Below, piece after piece: positions 28,201 to 47,789 of a DNA stretch of 64,000 bases. The stretch comes from Anseranas semipalmata (taxonomy: Eukaryota; Chordata; Aves; Anseriformes; Anseranatidae), in contig VXAA01005219.1 of assembly GCA_013399115.1 (NCBI GenBank), positions 123,078 to 187,077 of the forward strand, written 5' to 3'. The position numbers and the translations under genes were made by a program. The first letter of the stretch is position 1, and each line of letters opens with the position of its first letter. The notes below the pieces were generated by a model that was not told where the DNA came from, searched no databases, and saw nothing but the letters and a program-made list of their open reading frames with translations.

Positions 28201-28962
28201 GTATTTCTCAGCATGGTTGGCAGCTTCCTTCTCCCGATTGCTGTGGCTAAAAAATCAGAAATCAGAGTGGGCAGGGGACCAAGCAGCCCCTCATAGCTTT
28301 CTCTGTCGTGCTGTGTGCCACTGAAGAGGATGTGAAAACAGCGCTGTTTGTAGGAGCTACCCACGATATTGGGTATTGCAAGGCAGCGATTTTTGAAGGA
28401 CCAGGTATACAAAATGCTGTCACACACCTCAGCCAGATTTTGCTGTTCTCTGCAGCACAGGTAGGGACAGGGCAGTTTCAGGCTGTACTGGCTGAGATCT
28501 CTGGGGAACTTTCCCTTTGCAAAATTGATTCCTGCAAAATGCTGCAGGACATTGAGGCACTGTTCCCTCTCTGCACTTCTGTTCCATCCACGCGCTGTCT
28601 CCGGCATTGCCTGATGCAGGCTGCGGAGCCCGGTGCGTCCTGGGTCTGGCAGGTCCTGAGCGAGGGTGGTGCTGTGGTCTGCCGCAGGTTGCAGTGGGAG
28701 CAGTGACCGCCAGTGCCGAATGTTGCAGATGACATGTTGTCTGTCGACAAAGGACTCATAGCGTTTTGAGGCATGTTTTGCCTATTGCATGCTTCCTTGT
28801 AGGGAGGAGTTGAAGGAGACTGTCATGCTTTAAAAGTGGATTTTGTTTTCTGAGTCGTTTTCTGATTCTGTTTTTACTTGCTCCTTCCTCAAGAAAAATC
28901 TGGGAGTAGCCTCAGTAAAAGTGTTTGGGTTGCTTTATGGATTGCTGTCTTGCTTCTTACAG
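22231..28962 (+). other. ARHGEF9: ARHGEF9 intron within the DH domain (6.7 kb)
   Basis: GTATGC donor to a ttcttacag acceptor. The only recognised repeat is a core-SINE relic at about 27065-27290. No exon or RNA gene was found; open frames here have no recognisable protein and no codon continuity. Confidence 0.75.
27065..27290 (+). mobile_element. MIR-type core-SINE relic
   Basis: The order of short motifs matches the tRNA-derived core-SINE family in + orientation: 'attatcctgttttcagac', then 'gtgaagtgatttgctgaatg', 'tcacacagatcagtggcag' and 'aaattcagcccaggcatcc'. The conserved core is the 'aagtgacttgcc...gtcacac' block of MIR-type elements. The copy is old and diverged, consistent with an amniote-wide insertion. 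A search against a repeat library is needed for the subfamily. Confidence 0.65.
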
Positions 28963-29142
28963 GGTTACTTGAAGCAGTGCCGGAAGAGAAGGGATATGTT
29001 CAGTGACGAACAGCTGAAGATCATCTTTGGTAACGTTGAAGATATCTATAGATTTCAGATGGCTTTTGTCCGGGACTTGGAGAAACAGTACAATAACGAG
29101 GATCCTCACCTCAGTGAGATTGGACCATGTTTCCTTGAACAC
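28963..29142 (+). CDS. ARHGEF9: ARHGEF9 exon: central DH domain, with a GC donor
   Basis: This 180-bp, 60-codon, phase 0/0 exon encodes the middle of the DH helical bundle. It runs from [19 protein letters not shown] through [21 protein letters not shown] to [14 protein letters not shown]. The acceptor is ttcttacag. The exon must end at CAC (His), because the next exon starts with CAA (Gln) and the family order is 'FLEH-QDGFW'. The intron therefore begins GCAAGT, a non-canonical GC donor whose other positions match the consensus well. A run of G tracts starts about 25 bases downstream. No GT close to the end keeps both the frame and the family sequence. The exon is certain; the donor is seen directly but needs transcript confirmation. 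Confidence 0.96.
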
Positions 29143-36422
<7,280 letters not shown>

Positions 36423-37854
36423 TAGGTGCTATCAACCTGGGAAAAGCAAATTCCATGCAGTTGTTGGAATTTTCCTAGGCCACAGAGCTCATTTCACACA
36501 ACCTGGTCTGGGTATATATGTTGTAGAAGACCTCGGAACTGGGATTAAACTCAGGACAGAGGAGACATTCTTACAGGCTTTGGAGATGGTACTTAAGATG
36601 TAAAACACTGATGGTACTCGGAAGAAAATCTAGGGTTGAGTTCCAATTTCATCACTATAAATCTGGAGTAAATTCTGTGATTGCAATGCTGTTGTCCTGG
36701 GAGGAAGAGTGATTTGGATCAAACTCTTTGTGCATTCTGGCTCTGTGCTTTGTGAATGGGGAAGAAGTAGGGAAAGAGTTAGCAAAAAGCCCTGGGAATT
36801 GTGACAGGTTAAACAAATGGCAAAAACTTCTGGTTTGGGGATTAGAAGCCAAAACATTAAGCTGAAGTTAGAGATGCTGTTTGCACATTTAAACTGAGTA
36901 TCCACTCAAAGATGTTTCTGAACCAACTCTGTGAGTAGTTGTGGTATAATTAATGAGCTGAGAATACAGGCAAGGCAGTCAGCAGAGGGATTCTCCACCA
37001 GCAGGCCTTCACTCTCCTACATTTTGCCATGTGCTTTAAAACTAAACACTTGTTGTCCTTTTTTTTTCATCCCTGAATTTTTTGAATCATTGTATGAATG
37101 TAATCTGGGAATGGGGTTTTTGAAGCAGACCAAGGACAAATGTTTTTGTAAATCCCCCTCTGTGTTAAATCATCGAGCCATGTGTTGAGCGAGTAGACAC
37201 TTACAGTGACGGAGTGGCTTCCATTCCTCCTTACAGTCACAAAGATTTGGAATAACTCCACATTCAACTCAGTGGGACCACACTGTATGAATTAGTCTAT
37301 CGGAAAAATGCATGAATTGTTTAATTATTATTTTTTTCTGGGAAAGATCTAGGAAGGCTGGGAGTAGAGGGAGAGAAATGCAGGTACCTCACCTGATTGT
37401 GTATCCTCCTTGACTGAATTAGTTTCGTATAATGAGGGTTAGATTCAACCCTGGATCTCTTGATAAAACATATAAATGCAGCAATCAGCTGGTTCTTAAA
37501 TTTTGACTGGCAGTGAGAGCAGAGAATGCAGATGATTTGCTTGATTGTTTTATTGTTGTTTACTGGGAAGAAACCTCTCTCTCATACTGACACACAGCTT
37601 CATTTTCAGAATTAGAAAACTGCTCTCAAGGAGGCACAGGACCATCAGAAATATCTTCAGCCTTCAGTATATTCTATGTGATGAGCTAATGTGTGTCATT
37701 TGTAAGAAATGCCAGGACCCTCATTGTAAATAAATCTAGATTAAGGACGGATCAATTCCAAGTCAGTGAATATTCATGGGCAAGTGGAAAGCCAAGGTGA
37801 CCTCCACACAGGATCTTTGGAATAGCAGTTTCTTTGTCTCTTCCATTAGCTCAG

Positions 37855-37914
37855 TTGATAATTCATTTTTATTTAGCTGTATCCTTGATAATTCATTCCT
37901 GCTTAGCTGTACCT
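37855..37914. repeat. 30-bp tandem duplication
   Basis: Two adjacent 30-mers start TTGATAATTCATT and share TTAGCTGTA near the end. They differ mainly in a five-base stretch in the middle and at two positions near the end. This is a local duplication with no recognised function. Confidence 0.85.
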
Positions 37915-40029
37915 ATTCTTTATCTCCATCCTATCCTCAGGAACTTGCCAAATCATTCTTCCAGGGGCTTTTGAATCCTCCAAATTTCTAAGCACAATAT
38001 TGCAGCACCATCCTTCAGCTTCTCATCATATAACAGAACCTGCTGTTGCTGCCGCTCAGAGATCCAATAGGAATACAGCTGCTGCCCCCATTCAAAGGAA
38101 AACACCATTCTTGCCATTTTTATGCTATGTTTTGGATCAAGAATAGTCACAGAGTTGTGATGAGAACACTAGAGGATGAGAGCAAGATGCAGCAGAGGAC
38201 TGCTTGATTCTTGCCTCTAAAGTAACTTCTGAATCATCAGATCCAGTCCCCACTTCACAGATGTCCATGTAATGGCCAGGAGGATGCACAAAAACAAACC
38301 CAAACCACTCAGCAGTTAACTGTAGTATAATGCAGGAAGAGAGCAGGAGCAATCAAAAGCGGTGCCAGGTGCTTAGATCTGTCCTCGATCTGTACAGATA
38401 CTCTCTATAGGCATTGCAAACCCAGGCTGCTAACCTCCCAGCCCAGCTGATCTCCATCAGCAGGATGTGTCTCCCAGGTCATAGGCCATCAGGGCTTGAT
38501 TTCCTCCCCAGCCTGTAGGGGTGCAAGCCCTCCTCTCCTGCCATGGAGTGGAAGAGGGACTTCCTGGTGCATCTCCCTAGTCTCTTCCAGTCCGTGGGGA
38601 GTTACCTGGGTGAGAGAGTAGAAGACAGTGACTCCCTATTTCTCTTTGGCAGAGGACAGTTAGCTGAGAGATGCTGACCCGACGTCAACTTCATGCTTCT
38701 GCAAGTGCTTATCTAGTTAATTTTAAACGCTCACTGAAACAGAGGCGGGAACCCACAGCATTACCCTCCCATCTTTCTGTGGCCCTATTCCTGCTCTGAT
38801 TAGCCTTTGTACCCAACAGCATTCCCTCTCCATCCCTGTGTGTGTCACAGTGGCTTCCTGATCTCTCCAGCTGGCACGGCAGTGCAAGCAAGCAATAGCA
38901 GCATGGATCTGTGGTACGGCACAGTCTTGCTTCAGACAATCCAAAAAAACCCCACATACAAGAAAGCGGGAATGAGGAGAAAAACAGACAGTTCAGGCTT
39001 TTTTTTTTTTTTTTCCCCACCAGAAATCCATCTAGGGCACAAGATAGAGATAATCCCTAATTACTACTGTATTTTGTACTTGGTGAATTATTTCAGCAGC
39101 AACCAAGGGTGAATGTTTAAGAATGTTGAAATGCTTCATTTAGGAAAATGTCTCCATTTTTCCTTAACATCTCTGTACTAGCAGTGTTGACTCTCTGATT
39201 TGAAATTGCATTTCTATTTCTGCATTTGCCTGTGTTTTGTGATAAGATGTTGGAAAAAGTTTTTTAAAAAGAAGAAAAAATCCAAACCAAACAAATACTC
39301 AGCGAGTGAATATGTGAAATGTTCTTGTATACAAAGTGCGCGTACACATATTCTTGCAAGGAGAGGGTGTTATTGGGAATGCATCCATCTTGCTGATCCT
39401 AAAACAAAAGAAAAGTAGGGAGCATGTCCTAGCTAATCTGAGCAGAAGGGATTTTATTGAATCCTGTGGAGTTGTGCCTGTGTGTTTCAGGAATCATTTT
39501 AATCCCTCAAGATTTTCTGCATGGCCCCATGAAGGTGAATTTCAGAGTCAGCATTTGAAAAATGTGGATGTCCTTCAGTTACCAAGGCCAGATCTTTTTT
39601 TTTTTTTCAGGCAGTCACATAGGCAGGGTCTGATGGTTTAAATCACAAATGGGACCAAGAAAGAGTGTCCTGACTGTAGTGGCAGCTGCTAACTGTGCTG
39701 TGGCAGCCAGAGCATGAAGTCTAAGGAATTACTGGGGGCCTTGGTAGCTTTGTACAAGGAATGACTGAGCAAAATCTTAACGGACGATTCTGATCTCACT
39801 GACTGCTATAAATTAGAAATAATCCCAATCACTTTGAAATGTGTTCCTGTATAATTTGTAGGAACATGGTCTTGACCAAAAAGCCTGGATTGGACTGTTA
39901 CCATGTGCGACTCACTTTTTTATTTTGTAACTTGGATTTCCAATGGATAAACAGACCTAGAGAGGTGCTGCCCCTGCCTACGCTAAATTTTTTTAGTGCC
40001 TTTTGTCCTTTCAATTGTTACTGGCGCAG

Positions 40030-40175
40030 AATGTAGGGCTTCCACCACCTCCTGCCAAGACCTTTCAATGTCTGAGAGCTCTCGTTGTTATGAAGTGTTT
40101 CCTGATGTTCAGCCTCTACTTCTCCTCACTCAGCGTCATCCTCTTACTTGTAGTTAAATATCCTCAGATCAAAAC
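40030..40175 (-). mobile_element. old CR1/L3-like LINE fragment, antisense
   Basis: The + strand shows 'tgtctgagagctctcgttg', 'gaagtgtttcctgatgttca' and 'ctcctcactcagcgtcatcc'. This is the reverse complement of the segment near the end of CR1/L3 ORF2 that encodes the VRxFF(T/S)xR block. It is diverged and short. Confidence 0.6.
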
Positions 40176-43100
40176 AGTGACATTTAAAGGCAGGTAGGCA
40201 AAACTGGCACACACAGTTAGCTAGAATGGGTTCAGAACAGCATGCAAAGTCTTGTCTGGATCAGACTTGCAACAGGCCAGACAGAGCCCGTCCTGGGCAG
40301 CCTTTCTGTGCTCAGTCCCTTCTTGTGCCCTCTGAGAGAGTTACAGATCTCAAAGGTTACTGGGTGACGTGTACATATATGTATACAATAGCCCTATAAA
40401 GAGGTGATTTCCACAAAGCCCCTTGTCTTTCTAAGTCCTTGCAACCCCAGTTTGGGCAGCGCTGTATTTACAGGCACCCAAGCGAGGCAGCAGGAGTGAA
40501 GGAGCAGCACGTCCCTGCCTTCCTCTGTCTGCCTGTCCTGTGCAGGCTTCTCCGGGCAGCCGGCAGAGGAGCACATTTGCCTCTCTCCTGCCCTCCTCAC
40601 GGCTTCTGCGAGCCCATCAGGGCATGCTGGTGAGTGTGCTGCAGTGCCCAGCTTGCTCCGGAGCTGCTCCCGGGCAGGGGGACAACCTTGCCATTTGCTT
40701 GGGCAGTGACTGCGGTGCCCGCTGCAGCCTTGAGTGCAAGAGCACCCTTGCTGAGTGCCCGGTACAGATGATGTGGTGATGGAAAACAGATTTGCGCTTT
40801 GGCAGACCTCAGAATTGCTCCTTTCAGCCCAGTTTTCTGTCAGAGGAGGGAGGCGATGTGACAGGGTCCCCATCCTGTGGCCATCCCCTGGGAGGGGATC
40901 AGTGAGGTCCCCGAGCCAGCGGCGGGGTGTTTGGCACCAGAGAGAGCATTGCTCATCAGCCTGCGTTAGTCTTAACCTGCTATTTAAGCAGATTACTTGG
41001 GTTTATGTAGATTTCTAGATATTTCTACCCGAGATTCCCGTGGGTTACCACTTTGGCAGGTTTCACAAGTATTAAATTTGCATGAAGGGAAAAATATATA
41101 TAATTGACAAATATAATGAACACTGGCCTTTTACATTTCTTCCCTTTCTTGTTATTTACTGGTCCTTTAAATCAAGACTTGGTGCCCTTAATTATGTAAT
41201 ATATAATAGTTGGCTTCAGCCTAATATTACGTTATTGAATCCAAGAATGACACGGGGAAAAAAAAGATGCATGCAACCAACGTACTGTTTTCAAAGTGAG
41301 GAGAGCCTGATGAGAAATCCTCCCGGGAAAAAATCACACCAGGGTCTGACACAGATCCTTCTTTTCTTTTCTTCTTCCTTTTTTTTTTTTTTTCCCCAGC
41401 AACAGAAGGTATCAAAAAATGAGCCTGATGAAAAGGACAACATTTCTCTCGCTTTCCTTTTTCTGATCTTTCTGTAGCCCAGAGTGCTAATCAGCCTGTC
41501 AATCTCTAATTAAAGAACAGCAGTGTCAGGCAGAAGAGAGTCCTGCTTGCTGAATGTTAACCAGGAAAGGGGATTTTGTGCCCAGCAGTAGCTGTGAGGA
41601 GCCGTGTTAGAGGTGGGCTCGGGCACGGGGCAGTGGGTCTGGCGAGCTGAGCAGGTCTGAGCCTGGGACAGCCCCTGCTCAGGTGTTGCTCTTGGGACGA
41701 AGCAGTGGGGCAGCTGGGGAGGTGCAATGTGCCGCAGCCTCCTCTTTAACAGAACTTCTCTTAACTTACAGAAGGATGTAGATGGTCCAGTCTCTCTGGA
41801 AGTTGATTGCCAAAAATGGAGAGGGAAGGATTTTTTTTTTCCCTGTTTTGGACAGGATTAGAGGGATCCAGGCCTGGGACTGGCTTTAGAGAAGGACTGG
41901 GAGAGGCACTGCAGAAAGCACACCTCAAGTCAGGACAAGTATCGAGGCCTGCAGGGCTCGTCATGTTAGCAGTGGGGCAGAAAAGCAAGCGCTTCCCTCC
42001 TTGCCCACCACCCTGCAACCGACTCCGTAAGCCCCTGGTAGGGATGTCCCCCCAGCAGAAGACACTTTGTGCTGCTCAAAGCGGTGGTGTAAATGTGTTG
42101 GCAAAGAAAATGCCTTTCAAGGTTGATTGCTTCTGCTCGGGGAGGCTCTGGCAGCGCAAGCTGGCATTGCTCTAGCAGCCGAGGGCTTGAGGAACGGGCA
42201 GGGCCATGGAGCGGCTGCTCTGGGGGGCTGCAGGCTGGCCAGCCGTTTGCTAGTCCAAAACTGTCTGCAGTCAGTATTTCCAAATTTGCTAACCCAGCAC
42301 TGGAAACCATCTATTCTAGCCTGTAGACTGTATATGAAAATGGTTTTCACAACATAGCAAATGCAGTACAAATCCTATCATTTCAGATCTGATTTTTTTT
42401 GTTCTATACTGCTTGCAGGGACTACACAGTTTGGATTCAGCTAATCAAGTAGAAGTGTTTACAGAGTCCTCTGTGTGTCCTAAGGCTTGAGATGTTACCA
42501 CAGGAGTAAAAGACCAAGCTGGTTTTCTATTTTTAGCAGACAGCCTCTTCCAGCCTTGCCCCCCTCTCAAGAAAGTTCCTGTCCGTAGGCTTGTATTAAT
42601 CTTCTCCATATAAGCTCACGTTTTGTCAGAAAAGCCCACAATTGCTGGAGCCTGGGTGTTTCCTTCAGAGCTTCTGGTTTGAGGCCTTGCCTGTGCCTGA
42701 GCTGTCTCAGCAGCGCACGGTCCCTGGTTTCTGGCTAGAGGTACCCCTGCTGCGATCACGCCCGGACACCACTCTCTTGAGACACCATAAGAGGCACAGC
42801 CCATCCCTTCTGGGAACGACCCTCTGTGTGCCCGGGAAGTTATCCCTGATGAGGCCTTCAGATACCACAGCCACGAGAGCGAGACAGAGATGCAGATAAA
42901 TATCTTGCTCAGGCGATTTGAAACACTCTGCTGCATCATGGTGCAGCACCTGAATGAAGTTGCTGTTGTTCGCAGGGCCCAGGGACTCAGACAGTTGCTT
43001 CCAATCAATGCTGAGAGGTTAATTACACATTTACCTGAACAGCGGTCTGAAATCCTCGCTGAGAAATTCGGAGTGGGGTGACTCTTGGTTGCTTTGGCAC

Positions 43101-43256
43101 CTACAAGTGTAAGTGGAGCCAGAAGAGGGTGTCTGTCTAGGTGCCCCCCATAGCTGGCTGAACCCTTACAAGCTGTTTGCTGAGATTTTGGGATGCTCTC
43201 CTCCTAGAATTGGCTCTAGTTTGGCATCAAAGCCAGAACTGCGCTAGTTTCAGAGC

Positions 43257-43283
43257 CAAAAATAAATAAATAAATAAATAAAT
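43257..43283. repeat. AAAT microsatellite
   Basis: About six consecutive AAAT/AATA units, a simple repeat. Confidence 0.9.
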
Positions 43284-43637
43284 GAAAGCTTTTCTCTCAC
43301 TTGCTCTCAAATCCTGCTCCTTACCTTTTAGCTGAAGTCGTCCTAATTCCTTCTGTGGTGTTGCAGAGCGAGAGAGACGCTGAGATGCCCACAGGGCCGG
43401 TGGTGGTGAATTCACCCATTTTTAATAAATAGATTTTAATTAACTTTTTAAAAAGTCCAGCTCATCGCAATTAGTGGAGGGTGACTGCATTTGTTCTCTC
43501 GGAGAGTGGGAGAGAGACTGCTGTGTTTTTAAGACCATCTGCTCATGAATCCTTAAAAAAAAATTTGGAGAGGAAAACAAGCGTTAGCTGGAGGCAGAGA
43601 AAGGGTGAGGGCATTCTGGCAGCCGGCCGGGGGGCCT

Positions 43638-43661
43638 GGCCAGCCAGGGGGCCAGCCAGGG
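43638..43661. repeat. perfect 12-bp tandem repeat in a GC-rich patch
   Basis: GGCCAGCCAGGG occurs twice in immediate succession inside a GC-rich stretch that also gives long chance ORFs on both strands. Confidence 0.85.
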
Positions 43662-44143
43662 TTTTGGAGATGGGGAGCTCTCCCAGCCTGGAAGAGTGGG
43701 AAGAGAGGCGGCAATCTGGAGGGGAGAGTTTTGGCAGCCTCGCTGGTGAGGGAATTGATATCCCACTGCAGATGACTTCGGTGGCTGGCCCGACATCTCC
43801 CGAGGGGCCGTGCGTTGGGATGCTTTCCTAAAGGGAGGGGTGGCAGGGGATTTTGCGATAGCCTGGTGCCAGTGGCTGCTTCGCTGGGGCAGCCCGAGGT
43901 GGCTGCAGGGACAGGCGGGCGTCCTCGTGCCTGGGGGAGCCCAGCTGAGCTGAGGGCTGGGGAAGGCGAGCGGGAAGTGCTGGTGGGATGGGCACCTGCA
44001 GCGAGGGCTGGGGGTGGCAGAGCCACGAATGGGGACAGTGTCCTGGAGCAGCAGTGCTGCTGTTCCTTTGCTCGTTGCGTGTGAACCGTAATGACCGTGC
44101 TTTGAATGTCCACGCTTGCATTATTTCCTTTCATTCAGAATGA

Positions 44144-44578
<435 letters not shown>

Positions 44579-45238
44579 TGAATTACAGGATGGTGGGTAT
44601 AACATGATAGAGGGATTTTTATGCTAGTAGCAAATGCAGCTTCCACTTGTTCATTTCATGCCTTTTTTTCACGTGTCCCTCATTTTGGCTCGTTGCCTCA
44701 CTTCTACTTTTGGGTTTTGGCTGCAGCACATATCTGGGATTAGATAGCCCTAGAATTTCCGTATGAACTATGAAGCCTGGCACTTGGGCAGACAACTCAA
44801 TTACTGCATTAAAGGGATGATTGCTGCCTCTTGAAGAAACATCAGGCAGCAGCCTGGTCTGTAGCAGGCTGGATGTGTTGTTGTCTCTCAGTGAAATGCA
44901 TTTTAAGCCTCATCTTCATGTAGTTGCTGTGCTGGTTTATAGGAGACATCTCTGCCATGAAACCTACCACGAAGGCAGAGAAAGGTAGTGAAGAACTAAT
45001 GTGTTTGATAGCAGCAGATGAACTGTGGTTTGGAGCAGCTGTGCTAGGCAGCAGCATCACAGCTGTACTGCCACAGTCCCACTAAGGTGATCCCAGCTCA
45101 TTATCATCACGGCTGTTCAAAGTGAAGTGAGCTCACAACTCCTGGGTGCCTCCGTCTGCTGGCAGACTGGGATTCCCTGGCGTTTTCACTGCAGCTCTGC
45201 AGATAACTGTGCAGAGGGAGTCCCCTGGACCTGCTTCC

Positions 45239-45480
45239 CGTGGGAGCGAGGGCGAGCTGCAGACGCCTGCGGCCGAGCACGCCGGGGCCGTGTTCCTGCC
45301 ACATTCGCTAAGGAAAGGCTGAGCGAGCCCCGTGCCGTGGGGCAGCCCTCCGAGGAGCGCCCTGCCGCCGCAGGAAGCCGTGTGGGTGGGGGCGTGGGTG
45401 GCTCCTGACTCACCGTGGCATCGCCGCCCGCTGCCGCGCTGCGCGGAGCTGTGGCCTGCGCGCTTCGGTGGGTGGCACTT
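45239..45480. promoter_or_regulatory. intronic CpG-dense island with AP-1 sites
   Basis: About 30 CpG dinucleotides fall within roughly 240 bases of high GC, far denser than the surrounding intron. A TGACTCA (45406-45412) lies inside, and a TGAGTCA (45489-45495) lies just beyond; both are exact AP-1 consensus sites. Such orphan CpG islands inside genes often mark alternative promoters or enhancers. No exon or start site can be assigned, and ORFs across it look like GC-rich chance frames. Confidence 0.5.
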
Positions 45481-47163
45481 TCTTCTCCTGAGTCATGGCT
45501 GGCTGTAATTTTGCCTTCTGGAACGCGTGTGCTTCCCCCCACCCTCCCCGTTGTTGTGCTTTTTACATCTTTCCCGTCTCTGTTACAAACAAAGCAGCAC
45601 CAATAACAAAGTCTGGCTGAGGTGGGCTTCAGGGTGACGGGGCAGAGGGTGGTAACTCATCCAGTGAGCCCGACACCGTGGGCACGGGGACCACTCCCCG
45701 TGTATTGTCTCCTTCTGCGTCTGCTTTTCCACCACCAAACTGCAGGTTTTGTATTTCAGAGTGATGGAGTAGGAGGGGAGAGGGCGTTACAGCTGGACTT
45801 TCCCATCTTGATAGTGTTTTCCTTTAATGTTGTTAAGAACCATTGTTTAAGGACAGAATTCAGAGGAGTGTTAGCTCCTGTTTTGGGGTCACATACCCTA
45901 CACAAAATAAATTGGACTGATTTATAGCCTGTGCTATTCTGACCCTGCGCCAGGCTCTGCTGTTGCAGATCACACCAGGCAGCCATCCAGCAGGATGACC
46001 TCCACATTAGTGCCAGACCACTAGATCCTGGTGAAAGATCACTTTCTTAGTGATGCAGCATCTCTATCAAGGTGCAGGAAGCCAGGGCCAGCCTTCTTCA
46101 CCCTGCGCTTTAAAATTACTCTCTGAGGAGATGAGATGTCACCCACAGACCCAGAAGTGATGGGAAAAGACAGGTCTGCAAGGGTGCTTTCATCTGGCCG
46201 GGGTGGGCAGAGCACCACATCCCGGGGTCACCTGCAGCACAGCCTGGTGCCAGTCATGGGAACCGAAGTGCTTGAGAGTGGCACGTGGCTTGCGATATGC
46301 TCTCATGTCCCACTTGCACAAACCCTCAGGGAAAAGAAGTTGCTGGAGTCCAGAAGGGCAGGGCAAAACGCTTAAGATTCCAATTTCCAGAAGGTCTCAG
46401 AATCCAGACCGGTGCAGGGCTGCCAGCTCCTCTGCCTTGTGTGCAGGGACATTCAGTCCTTCAGCGGTTTCTAAAGCAGCTGACTGAACAGGACTCCTGG
46501 CCTTCCAGGCATGGGCACTGAGAAAACTCACAGACAACCTGACCTGTGTTTGAGTGAGGTTTGTTTAGTCATTGAGCCTGATCAAAATGTTCAGCTTTGG
46601 TACCACTTATAATGGCACATCCCAGTGAATCTTCCTCTTCAGAAAATCTTCTGCATATGTGTTTTTTCTTCAGATATAATAAATTAGTAGGTGTGACATG
46701 TCCTTAATCATGACACAGTCTATTTGAGAATACATTTATCTTTTAATTATAACGGTTGAATTTTACCTGTTTATTGGTCAAAAGAGATTTTTAATATAAA
46801 TAAGGAACTAAAACCAATTTCTTATTTAAATATATCGCAGTTGCGTTAGTTTGATGAAAGCGTGCCAGATATCCTGGGAGGCTCTAGCAGGACTAGAGTG
46901 TATTTCAAACAAGATCTCCCACTCCTCCAGACCTTCACTGCAGTTATCTGCACATCATCCTCACCTTTGTTACCTGTTGTCTCACTGGTAGAACTTTGCA
47001 GCTGCCACAGCTCAGTGCTCTCGAATCCCCTGGTTAATGCATATGGATTCTGTGCTTTGGCAGATACTGATTCCTGAGTTTCTGATGGAGCAGATACAGT
47101 TTGATTTCATAAGCTCTGTGACAGTTTTGGATGTTGGTATTCCCTGTTGTTTGCTTTGAACTC

Positions 47164-47789
47164 AGGTGGCCAAGAAGGCCAACAGCATCCTGGCTTGTAT
47201 CAGAAACAGTGTGGCCAGCAGGACTAGGGAAGTGATTGTCCCCCTGTACTCGGCTCTGGTGAGGCCGCACCTCGAGTACTGTGTTCAGTTTTGGGCCCCT
47301 CACTACAGGAAGGACATCGAGGTGCTGGAGCGTGTCCAGAGAAGGGCAACAAAGCTGGTGAGGGGTCTGGAGAACAAGTCCTGCGAGGAGCGGCTGAGGG
47401 AGCTGGGGTTGTTTGGCCTGGAGAAGAGGAGGCTCAGGGGCGACCTTATCGCTCTCTACAGGTACCTTAAAGGAGGCTGTAGCGAGGTGGGGATTGGTCT
47501 CTTCTCCCACGTGTCAGGTGATAGGACGAGGGGGAATGGGCTAAAGTTGCACCAGGGGAGGTTTAGGTTGGATATTAGGAAAAACTTCTTTACTGAAAGG
47601 GTTGTGAGGCATTGGAACAGGCTGCCCAGGGAAGTGGTCGAGTCACCATCCCTGGAGGTATTCAGAAGATGTGTAGATGTAGAGCTTAGCGACATGGTTT
47701 AGTGGAGGACTTGGTAGTGTTAGGTCATAGGTTGGACTGGACGATCTTGCAGGTCTTTTCCAATGTAAATGGTTCTGTGATTCTGTGAT
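47164..47789 (+). mobile_element. 5'-truncated CR1 LINE with open ORF2 C-terminus
   Basis: The copy begins at 'aggtggccaagaaggcc' and ends with GGTTCTGTGATTCTGTGATA, the octamer-type 3' end of bird CR1. A frame stays open from 47166 to the usual stop in 'gacatggtttag' (178 codons). It encodes the C-terminal end of the CR1 ORF2 protein: the '[20 protein letters not shown]' block, '[12 protein letters not shown]', the '[20 protein letters not shown]' block and '[17 protein letters not shown]'. It lacks the endonuclease and catalytic reverse-transcriptase motifs, so it is dead. The intact frame suggests a fairly recent insertion, probably of the CR1-Y type, though the subfamily is a guess from memory. 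Confidence 0.95.

Noticed and set aside
43553..44134. 193-codon minus-strand frame, proline/serine-rich
   Set aside because: It lies in a GC-rich intronic patch where all frames tend to be open; low-complexity composition without a known family.
47034..47510. 158-codon minus-strand frame over the CR1
   Set aside because: It is the antisense shadow of the CR1 ORF2 sequence on the + strand.
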